Below are positions 1 to 5,474 of a stretch of DNA of 6,865 nt, one piece after another; the stretch's first letter is position 1, and every line of letters begins with the position of its first letter. Where the stretch lies: positions 1 through 6,865 of the forward strand of contig JAQUOB010000063.1 of NCBI GenBank assembly GCA_028717325.1, read 5' to 3'. The position numbers and the translations under genes are program-made. The notes beneath the pieces were generated by a model, which saw only the letters and a list, made by a program, of their open reading frames with translations, did no database searches and was not told the DNA's origin. Source of the DNA: Candidatus Margulisiibacteriota bacterium. Lineage in GTDB: Bacteria; Margulisbacteria; WOR-1; O2-12-FULL-45-9; XYB2-FULL-48-7.

Positions 1-331
<331 letters not shown>

Positions 332-420
332 TCTCGCATGCGGGGGTCAATCCTTATTGTTTGGTAACTCTATTTAATTATATAATATAGGTTCGTAGAT
401 CTTTGAAAAAAGAATAAAAA

Positions 421-539
421 TCCCGGTGGCCATACCGGAGGTGTCCCACCCGTTCCCATTCCGAACACGGTAGTGAAAGCCTCCTGGGTCAATGGTACTT
501 CCTTACTTCGTTTGGAGGGAGAGTAGAACGCTGCCGGGT
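421..539 (+). rRNA. rrf: 5S ribosomal RNA, complete
   Basis: This is a full-length 5S rRNA of about 118 nt. The terminal helix I pairs 422-430 with 530-538 over nine base pairs including two G-U pairs. The conserved core around 450-470 (CCCGTTCCCATTCCGAACACGG) is present. A helix CCTCC/GGAGG (480-484 with 514-518) forms in the 3' half. A T-run starting at 539 follows helix I directly, so the 5S stem plus T-run could itself act as a weak terminator. The 3' half, from nt 58 of the gene to 7-8 nt past its end, is repeated exactly 1,320 bp downstream. The gene therefore sits at the left boundary of an apparent integration, yet it is intact and should be functional. Confidence 0.97.
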
Positions 540-547
540 TTTTTATT
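478..547 (+). repeat. Direct repeat, left copy (inside the 5S gene)
   Basis: These 70 bp are identical to 1798-1867. The identity starts abruptly: 477 is A and 1797 is G, and the preceding bases do not align. It ends abruptly too: 548 is T and 1868 is A. The copy covers the 3' half of the 5S gene and the first bases of its T-run. It behaves like the left attachment junction (attL) of an element that integrates into the 3' end of a structural RNA gene and restores the gene. Confidence 0.95.
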
Positions 548-719
548 TGCCTATTTTGTACTCCGAATGAATGCTAGCTCTAACATCCTCTATTGTCATC
601 GCAGGATCTCATAAAGATATTTAAGCATATTTATTTCCTGGACGTTTAGTTTAAAATAACCCTGAAATTTGACTAAGAAAATGGCGATAAATATATGTAA
701 ATTAGAGGCTCTAACGATC

Positions 720-1697
720 ATGACAACTATCTTAGCGAAACACTATTCTCTTCCTCAGAAGCTATTCTGCGGGTTAAAACCAACATCCCAATTAACAATT
801 GCAAGTCAACCAATCAAGTTTAAGAGCGTTCCCGAATGCCCGGTTTGTGACTCACGCGTTGTCCAAAATTATGGCCAGGTGAAAGTTACAGTTGCCAGGC
901 GGGATGTGGTGTTAAATTATGATGAATGCAAAGAATGCGGCAGCGCCTTTCAGAACCCCGTTTTGCCGGGAAAAGGAAGGCGGCTTATTTATGACGAAAG
1001 CTACATGCAAAATTATGGCAGCGACCATGTCAATCTGCAGTCGCCCAATGAACATATCTGGCGGATGGTTATGACTGATAACCGCTTCCAATCTTTACTG
1101 GAATTGGCGCCGAAACGGCCCCAAATGTACTTGGATATTGGTTTTGGCCGCGGGCTGACTTTAGAAATTGCTCAATTATACGGGCTTAAGGCTTTTGGGA
1201 TCGATGTGTCCTACGCTGCCTGGCAGGAAGCGCGAGAAAAGGGCTTAAACGCTTCCCATGGCGAATTATCAGGAGTCATTGAAAAAGGGATTATTAGGCC
1301 TGGAAGCATGGACCTGATTACTTTATTCGATGTGGTTGAGCACTATGATGATTTAATGAGGGAACTTGGGTTAATTAGAAGCATTTTACGGCCGGGTGGA
1401 ATGCTCTATTTGCACACGCCGGACTTCTCAACCAGTGACCAGGAAAACAAGCACCGGTATTTTTCACTTGATCACCGATTTATATTTAGCCAGAAATCAT
1501 TAAGAAGCGTCGTTGAGGCGGCCGGATTCGACGTTGCTGAATGCGCTCCTTCTCAAAACATAGGGAATCCTGATCACGCAATTCACCCGGCAATAAAGGA
1601 AGACCCGCGTTTTGAAGCAGCGGCAGATTATGTCGAGAAAAAAAGTTCTATGTTGTATGAAGGACATTGGCACATAGGACTTGTTGCTTTCAACTGA
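720..1697 (+). CDS. Zinc-ribbon class I SAM-dependent methyltransferase
   Basis: This 325-residue soluble protein transfers a methyl group from S-adenosylmethionine to an unidentified acceptor. The N-terminal part has a zinc-ribbon-like set of cysteines (CPVC at 40-43, CKECG at 70-74). A Rossmann-type methyltransferase domain follows. It has motif I DIGFGRG at 139-145, the acidic end of strand 2 in GIDVS (Asp162), LFDVVEH at 202-208, and LRPGGMLYLHTPD at 223-235. This layout matches the Methyltransf_23 type often found in sugar or surface-polymer pathways, but no such genes lie beside it. The ATG at 720 is chosen because AGAGG (704-708) precedes it, though at a long spacing of 11 nt. ATG 681 and TTG 669 are in frame and lack a clear ribosome binding site. 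A weak promoter (TTGTCA 593-598, GATATT 616-621) is possible. The gene may also be read from the rrn operon, since no strong terminator separates it from 5S. Confidence 0.85.
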   Translation: MTTILAKHYSLPQKLFCGLKPTSQLTIASQPIKFKSVPECPVCDSRVVQNYGQVKVTVARRDVVLNYDECKECGSAFQNPVLPGKGRRLIYDESYMQNYGSDHVNLQSPNEHIWRMVMTDNRFQSLLELAPKRPQMYLDIGFGRGLTLEIAQLYGLKAFGIDVSYAAWQEAREKGLNASHGELSGVIEKGIIRPGSMDLITLFDVVEHYDDLMRELGLIRSILRPGGMLYLHTPDFSTSDQENKHRYFSLDHRFIFSQKSLRSVVEAAGFDVAECAPSQNIGNPDHAIHPAIKEDPRFEAAADYVEKKSSMLYEGHWHIGLVAFN

Positions 1698-1797
1698 TCT
1701 TCGAGAAAGCGCTGTAACGCATTTGAAGCCCACCGAAAACCACCTCAAAAGATCAAGATAAATTTGCTGATTAATTCTCTTTTTTATACTACTAGGG

Positions 1798-1867
1798 AGC
1801 CTCCTGGGTCAATGGTACTTCCTTACTTCGTTTGGAGGGAGAGTAGAACGCTGCCGGGTTTTTTATT
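1798..1867 (+). pseudogene. 5S rRNA 3'-half remnant (right direct repeat)
   Basis: This is an exact second copy of 478-547: the last 63 nt of the 5S gene with its T-run. The 5' half of 5S, including the 5' strand of helix I and the conserved CCGAACACGG core, is absent upstream, so it cannot make a 5S rRNA. The internal CCTCC/GGAGG helix can still fold. It lies 8 bp before the perfect rrn-type terminator hairpin, which suggests this was the original 5S 3' end before the insertion. Perfect identity over 70 bp means a recent event or continuing gene conversion with the intact copy. Confidence 0.92.
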
Positions 1868-1874
1868 ATCTTTG

Positions 1875-1915
1875 AATGCCTGAATAATCGATAAAATTAT
1901 TCAGGCATTTTTTTT
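1875..1915 (+). terminator. Rho-independent terminator of the rrn operon
   Basis: A perfect 14-bp inverted repeat (1875-1888 with 1896-1909) encloses a 7-nt loop and continues into a T-run to 1915. It is by far the strongest terminator in the window. It lies just downstream of the displaced 5S tail, as expected for the native end of the rRNA operon. It would also end any transcript reading through the methyltransferase gene. Because the stem is perfect it could also stop transcripts from the right, but there is no matching strong T-run for that direction. Confidence 0.93.
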
Positions 1916-1976
1916 AGTAGGATCATTATCTTCAATATTATGATGATTGTGTCGGCGGTAGCAGCAGTAAAATGAA

Positions 1977-2049
1977 TGGAGCCGAGGGGGATCGAACCCC
2001 TGACCTCTAGAATGCAAATCTAGCGCTCTCCCAGCTGAGCTACGGCCCC
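1977..2049 (-). tRNA. tRNA-Ala (anticodon TGC)
   Basis: Read on the minus strand, the gene starts at 2049 and forms a full cloverleaf of 73 nt. The acceptor stem is GGGGCCG paired with CGGCTCC, with one G-U pair, and the discriminator is A. The anticodon stem CTAGA/TCTAG holds the loop TTTGCAT, giving anticodon TGC. The T arm is standard, with the GGTTCGATCC signature. CCA is not encoded: the bases after the discriminator are TTC, so the tail must be added enzymatically. The gene faces the end of the rrn operon and is divergent from the MBOAT gene. Confidence 0.97.
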
Positions 2050-2061
2050 GTTAGGGTCTTA

Positions 2062-2070
2062 ATTGTATCA
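2062..2070 (-). promoter_or_regulatory. Extended -10 element for tRNA-Ala
   Basis: The minus strand reads TGATACAAT here, an extended -10 (TG-N-TACAAT). It ends 12 nt before the tRNA 5' end, so transcription would start almost at the gene. No good -35 box is visible at 17-bp spacing, which fits the known ability of an extended -10 to substitute. The same nine bases occur upstream of tRNA-Ile. Confidence 0.6.
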
Positions 2071-2104
2071 TATTTTGCGGCTGCCGCCGCGCCCCTTGAT
2101 TTTC

Positions 2105-2113
2105 TGATATAAT
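2105..2113 (+). promoter_or_regulatory. Extended -10 element for the MBOAT gene
   Basis: TGATATAAT has a perfect -10 hexamer (2108-2113) with the upstream TG. The ATG of the MBOAT gene begins 11 nt after its 3' end, so a normal start point at +7 to +10 falls within a few bases of the start codon. The transcript would be leaderless or nearly so, in line with the lack of a Shine-Dalgarno sequence. No convincing -35 box was found. Confidence 0.5.
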
Positions 2114-2123
2114 ATAATAAGTA

Positions 2124-3587
2124 ATGCTCTTTAATTCATGGCAATTCGGGGTCTTTTTTGTTTTTATAACCGGCCTTTATTTTCTGTTGCCGCAAAAGTA
2201 TCGTTGGGCGCTCCTTTTAACAGCCAGTTGCTTTTTTTACATGGCGTTTATTCCCGCCTACATACTGATCCTGGCGGCGACCATCATCGTCGATTATTTT
2301 GCCGGCATCTATATAGAAAGGTCAAAGCAGCCGCGGCGCTCATTATTTCTGGCGTTGAGCATAGTGGCCAATGTCGGTTTTCTCGCTTTTTTCAAATATT
2401 TCAATTTCCTCAATGACAATATCGCTTTTTTGGCCAGAACCATACACTGGAATTATCCGATCTCCGCTTTGTTTATAATCCTGCCCATTGGCCTGTCTTT
2501 TCACACGTTTCAAGCCATGAGCTATACGATCGAGGTCTTCCGGGGCAAACAAAAGGCCGAGCGCCATTTCGGCATCTACGCGTTATACGTTCTGTTTTAT
2601 CCCCAGCTGGTGGCCGGGCCGATCGAGCGGCCTCAAAATCTTATCCACCAATTTTACGAAGAGCATTTTTTTGATTATCAACGCGTGGCGGACGGCTTAA
2701 AACTTATGGTCTGGGGGCTGTTTAAAAAGGTCGTCATCGCCGATCGTCTGGCCATCCTGGTCAATCAGGTTTACAACAATCCGACCGATTATACCGGCTT
2801 GTCGCTCATCATCGCGACCGTTTTCTTCGCGTTCCAGATCTATTGCGATTTTTCCGGTTATTCGGACATCGCCATCGGCGCCGCCCAGGTCATGGGCTTT
2901 AAATTGATGGACAATTTTAATCGGCCGTATTTTTCAAAATCGATCTCGGAGTTCTGGAAAAGATGGCACATTTCGCTGTCGAGCTGGTTCAGGGACTATT
3001 TTTATATTTCGATCGGCGGCAACCGGGTGCCCAGGTGGAAGTGGCAGTTTAACCTCTTCCTCACCTTCTTGATCAGCGGACTCTGGCACGGCGCCAACTG
3101 GACCTATGTTTTGTGGGGCGCCTTGAACGGCTTTTATCTGGTGTTTTCGCTCTGGACGGGTGAAATGAGGAAAAGGGTCATCGCTTTCACGGGCCTGGCC
3201 AAAATGCCGGTTGTTTACAAGGCCGCGCAGGTGACGATCACTTTTTCCCTGGTCTGTTTTGCCTGGATCTTCTTCCGGGCCAGGAACGTCTCGGAAGCCC
3301 TGTACATAGCCACCCATATTTTTGACGGATTAAATAACCCCTGGAGCGTGGCGGCGATCAAAAAGTCGATGGCCGGCCTGGGGTTTGCCAACGTTGATTA
3401 TGCGATCGCCTTTGCTTCGATCGGACTTATGGAATACGTTCATTTGATACAGCGGCACGGGAAAATAAGAGCGATGTTCTCGGAAAAACCGGCCTGGTTT
3501 CGCTGGGCGATCTATTATGTCCTGGTCATCTGGATCATTCTTTTCGGCGTTTTTAATCAGTCGCAATTCATTTATTTTCAATTTTAA
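2124..3587 (+). CDS. MBOAT family O-acyltransferase (AlgI/DltB-like)
   Basis: This 487-residue polytopic inner-membrane protein belongs to the membrane-bound O-acyltransferase family. By family knowledge it passes an acyl group, usually acetyl, from a cytoplasmic donor across the membrane toward an extracytoplasmic polymer. Its length is normal for the family. Visible motifs are GLSFHTFQAMSYTIEVFRG (123-141), YPQLVAGPIERP (159-170), CDFSGYSDIAIG (241-252), FWKRWHISLSSWFRDYFY (277-294) and GLWHGANW (319-326). His322 in the last of these is the expected catalytic histidine. The C-terminal end FNQSQFIYFQF is also typical of AlgI proteins. There is no Shine-Dalgarno before ATG 2124, and a -10 box sits 11 nt upstream, so a leaderless start is likely. 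The SGNH-like gene follows after 6 nt. The acceptor polymer is unknown; alginate itself is unsupported because no alginate genes are present. Confidence 0.95.
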   Translation: MLFNSWQFGVFFVFITGLYFLLPQKYRWALLLTASCFFYMAFIPAYILILAATIIVDYFAGIYIERSKQPRRSLFLALSIVANVGFLAFFKYFNFLNDNIAFLARTIHWNYPISALFIILPIGLSFHTFQAMSYTIEVFRGKQKAERHFGIYALYVLFYPQLVAGPIERPQNLIHQFYEEHFFDYQRVADGLKLMVWGLFKKVVIADRLAILVNQVYNNPTDYTGLSLIIATVFFAFQIYCDFSGYSDIAIGAAQVMGFKLMDNFNRPYFSKSISEFWKRWHISLSSWFRDYFYISIGGNRVPRWKWQFNLFLTFLISGLWHGANWTYVLWGALNGFYLVFSLWTGEMRKRVIAFTGLAKMPVVYKAAQVTITFSLVCFAWIFFRARNVSEALYIATHIFDGLNNPWSVAAIKKSMAGLGFANVDYAIAFASIGLMEYVHLIQRHGKIRAMFSEKPAWFRWAIYYVLVIWIILFGVFNQSQFIYFQF

Positions 3588-3593
3588 ACGGCC

Positions 3594-4667
3594 ATGCAAT
3601 TCATTAAACTGTTAAAAAAAATACTGTTGTTTTTGCCGGTCCTGGTCGCCCTGGTCGGCTTTAATTATTTTGTCGACCCGGCCAATCTCTTCCGGAGCGA
3701 AAGATTTGGCCAGGGGCTGGCGGACATTTTGCTCAAAGGCCGGAACGCGGTGATCCTGGGGAATTATGAGGAAAGGCTGCTGCAAAAATATTATATCGAC
3801 GGCCTGGCCGAACGGAAAGACCTGGTCGTTTTGGGCTCGAGCCGCACGCTGCAGATCAATTCGGACATGTTCCCCGGCCGTTCATTTTTTAACAACAGCG
3901 TTTCCGGCGTTTCGATCGAGGACCTCATGGCCGTCTACTGGCAGTACCGCAAAAAGGACCGGCTGCCCGCCGCGGTGATCATCGGCCTGGATCCCTGGCT
4001 GTTGAACAAGAACCAGCTGACAAGATACTGGGCGGTCAAAAGCGATTATGACGATTGTGCGGCGTATCTTTCGGTCAAAAGCGAACGCCGCCGGGTCGCC
4101 AATTATTTTCAAGATAAATATTTCGAGCTGTTTTCGCCCAGTTATTTTCAGCTCTCTTTTTGGTACTGGCTCAAGGGCCTGCAGGGAAAAAACGAGGCGG
4201 GCATGCACTGCCTGCCCACCGCCGACCGGATCGCAAAAGAGATGATCAAGCTGTCGGATGGTTCCATAAATTACGGCATCAATGTCCGGAGCATCACGCC
4301 TTCGGAGGTCCGCCGCAAGGCGCTGGCCGACCCCGCGGCCTATTCGCTGGAAGAATTCACGCAATTGGATCCTGGCCTGAAAATTAAATTTGAGCGGTTG
4401 GTTCAATTGATGCTCAAGGATGGGGTCAGGGTGTCCTTTTTCCTGGTCCCTTACCATCCTCTGGCGTACCATATTTTAACCACAGCCGATAAGTATAAGA
4501 TCATTTTGGCGGCCGAAAATTATTATCTTGATCTTGCTGCGAAACAAAAGATCAAAACATACGGGTCTTATAACCCGGCAGTTTTTTCCCTGAGCGGCGA
4601 GGATTTTTATGACGGGATGCACGCCAAAGGACCGGCCTTAAGAAAAATATTAAAGCCGGGCACTTAA
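3594..4667 (+). CDS. Membrane-anchored SGNH/DltD-like protein, partner of MBOAT
   Basis: This 357-residue protein has a basic N-terminus and one hydrophobic segment (about 9-27) that would act as an uncleaved anchor, placing the rest outside the membrane. The sequence is divergent, but three features match an SGNH hydrolase fold as in DltD, AlgJ and AlgX. VVLGSSRT (78-85) carries the candidate nucleophile Ser82 or Ser83. FFNNSVSG (98-105) fits the oxyanion-hole block. FYDGMHAKG (338-346) supplies the C-terminal Asp340 and His343 pair. Such proteins take the acyl group from an MBOAT partner and place it on the polymer. The gene follows the MBOAT gene after 6 nt with no evident Shine-Dalgarno, so it is probably translationally coupled. 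The specific family and substrate are not established; the pairing is the best evidence of role. Confidence 0.75.
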   Translation: MQFIKLLKKILLFLPVLVALVGFNYFVDPANLFRSERFGQGLADILLKGRNAVILGNYEERLLQKYYIDGLAERKDLVVLGSSRTLQINSDMFPGRSFFNNSVSGVSIEDLMAVYWQYRKKDRLPAAVIIGLDPWLLNKNQLTRYWAVKSDYDDCAAYLSVKSERRRVANYFQDKYFELFSPSYFQLSFWYWLKGLQGKNEAGMHCLPTADRIAKEMIKLSDGSINYGINVRSITPSEVRRKALADPAAYSLEEFTQLDPGLKIKFERLVQLMLKDGVRVSFFLVPYHPLAYHILTTADKYKIILAAENYYLDLAAKQKIKTYGSYNPAVFSLSGEDFYDGMHAKGPALRKILKPGT

Positions 4668-4692
4668 AACTGTTCCCAAAATCTGATACAAT
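4664..4692 (+). promoter_or_regulatory. Promoter of tRNA-Ile
   Basis: TTAAAA (4664-4669) serves as a 4/6 match to the -35 box, followed by a 17-bp spacer and TACAAT (4687-4692). A TG dinucleotide makes an extended -10, TGATACAAT. The -35 box overlaps the stop codon of the SGNH-like gene. A start near 4699 leaves a leader of about 25 nt that contains a small ACCGA/TCGGT hairpin (4707-4721) just before the tRNA. The same promoter may also serve the phosphate genes, since no terminator is seen between the tRNA and 4847. Confidence 0.6.
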
Positions 4693-4723
4693 GTTAATTG
4701 GTCATTACCGACGAAATCGGTTT

Positions 4724-4796
4724 GGGCGGTTAGCTCAGTTGGTAGAGCATGCGACTGATAATCGCAAGGTGGCTGGTTCGATCCCAGCACCGCCCA
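4724..4796 (+). tRNA. tRNA-Ile (anticodon GAT)
   Basis: This 73-nt cloverleaf has acceptor stem GGGCGGT paired with ACCGCCC and discriminator A. The anticodon stem TGCGA/TCGCA holds the loop CTGATAA, giving anticodon GAT. The T arm GCTGG/CCAGC has the TTCGATC loop. No CCA is encoded; the next bases are GTT. Ile-GAT and Ala-TGC genes usually sit together in the 16S-23S spacer, but here each stands alone outside the rrn operon on opposite strands. The gene ends 50 nt before the DUF47 gene on the same strand. Confidence 0.97.
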
Positions 4797-4846
4797 GTTA
4801 ACTGATAATTTACGCTTCACGGCCGGCGGTAGAGAAAGGACTAATA

Positions 4847-5473
4847 ATGATTCTGCAATTCTTCCCCAAGAAAGTCGACTTTTTCGCCTTGTTCGAAAAC
4901 CAAGTTGGTTATGCCGTTGAAGGCGCGGCTGCTTTCAAGGCGATCGTCGGCAGCGGAGTGATCGGCGATGCCCAGGTTGAGCAAATCCACGCGATCGAAC
5001 AGAAGGGTGACGAAGCCGCCCATTTTATCATCGAGCAGTTGAACAAGACATTTATTACTCCATTCGACCGGGAAGACATTCATACGCTCGCGGTTGAGCT
5101 TGACGACGTGATCGATATGATCTACACGATCACCAGCCGGCTGAAAGTCTACAAATTAAGCGGAGTTCATCCCAATCTGGTCAAGTTCGCCCAGGTGATC
5201 GAAGAATCGGTCCTGGCGATCGCGCAAGCCATCAAGGGGATGCACGACCTGAAACATCTGAAAAAAGTGGCCGATGCCTGCGTCGAGATCAACCGGCTGG
5301 AGAATGTCGGCGATGCGATGAGGGACAGCATGCTGACCGAGCTCTTCGATAACGAGAAAGATTTTATCGCCGTCCTCAAGTGGAAAGAGATCTACCAGGA
5401 AGCCGAGACGCTGCTTGATATCTGCGAAGATGTGGCCCATCGCGTTCAATCGATCTGCTTGAAACAGGCGTAA
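4847..5473 (+). CDS. DUF47/PhoU-like phosphate transport accessory protein
   Basis: This 208-residue all-helical cytoplasmic protein belongs to the DUF47 family, relatives of PhoU that are usually encoded next to PiT transporters and are thought to modulate them. Its length is typical. Repeated acidic helix motifs of the PhoU type are visible: EQKGDEAAH (51-59), FDREDIHTLAVELDDVID (73-90), EINRLENVGDAMRD (147-160) and EAETLLDICEDVAHRV (185-200). In PhoU-like proteins such E/D-rich motifs bind metal clusters. ATG 4847 is well supported by AAAGGA at 4835-4840. The transporter starts one base after its stop codon, so the two are co-transcribed and probably coupled. No pho-box was recognised upstream, which fits a constitutive low-affinity system rather than a starvation-induced one. 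Confidence 0.93.
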   Translation: MILQFFPKKVDFFALFENQVGYAVEGAAAFKAIVGSGVIGDAQVEQIHAIEQKGDEAAHFIIEQLNKTFITPFDREDIHTLAVELDDVIDMIYTITSRLKVYKLSGVHPNLVKFAQVIEESVLAIAQAIKGMHDLKHLKKVADACVEINRLENVGDAMRDSMLTELFDNEKDFIAVLKWKEIYQEAETLLDICEDVAHRVQSICLKQA

Positions 5474-5474
5474 A

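Larger units (their letters stand above)
548..1867 (+). mobile_element. Putative 1.3-kb cassette integrated at the 5S rRNA 3' end
   Basis: This is one repeat unit: 1,250 bp of unique sequence (548-1797) plus the right 70-bp repeat. The sequence directly shows a complete 5S gene on the left, a 5S tail fragment on the right, and the strong rrn-type terminator only beyond the right repeat. That order is expected if the element entered the 3' half of 5S by site-specific or homologous recombination between 70-bp identical segments. The cargo is one methyltransferase gene in the rRNA direction. No integrase, transposase or terminal inverted repeat is visible, so mobility would have to be supplied in trans or has been lost. 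The segment is more A+T-rich than the right part of the window and has no CGATCG, which occurs at least 12 times in 2124-6470. That this is an element is inference; the duplication is observed. Confidence 0.6.

Noticed and set aside
358..386. A promoter in the 23S-5S spacer (TATAAT at 381-386).
   Set aside because: It lies in an A+T-rich stretch without a matching -35 box. The 5S gene is expected to be made by processing of the rrn transcript.
478..547. The 70-bp repeat as an integron attC site.
   Set aside because: It is entirely explained by 5S rRNA sequence and shows no paired GTTRRRY/RYYYAAC core sites.
720..1697. A dedicated rRNA methyltransferase or rRNA-based resistance gene, suggested by its place beside 5S.
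   Set aside because: The zinc-ribbon plus Methyltransf_23-like layout is not that of known rRNA methyltransferases. Location alone is no evidence of substrate.
1500..1748. An 82-codon open frame on the minus strand.
   Set aside because: It overlaps the methyltransferase gene, and its residues resemble no family and are of shadow-frame type.
1798..1867. A second functional 5S rRNA gene.
   Set aside because: Only the 3' half is present. The conserved 5' half and the 5' strand of helix I are missing.
2124..3587. Alginate acetylation gene algI in the strict sense.
   Set aside because: The family match is strong, but no alginate synthesis or export genes are present, so a gene symbol would overstate the case.
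4707..4723. ACCGA/TCGGT hairpin plus TTT as a terminator for the MBOAT operon.
   Set aside because: The stem is only 5 bp and the T-run 3 nt. It lies in the tRNA-Ile leader, where a terminator would block the tRNA.
3402..5223. GCGATCGC octamers (3402-3409 and 5216-5223) as cyanobacterial HIP1 repeats.
   Set aside because: There are only two copies in a window generally rich in CGATCG, which is too few to infer HIP1 or a cyanobacterial origin.
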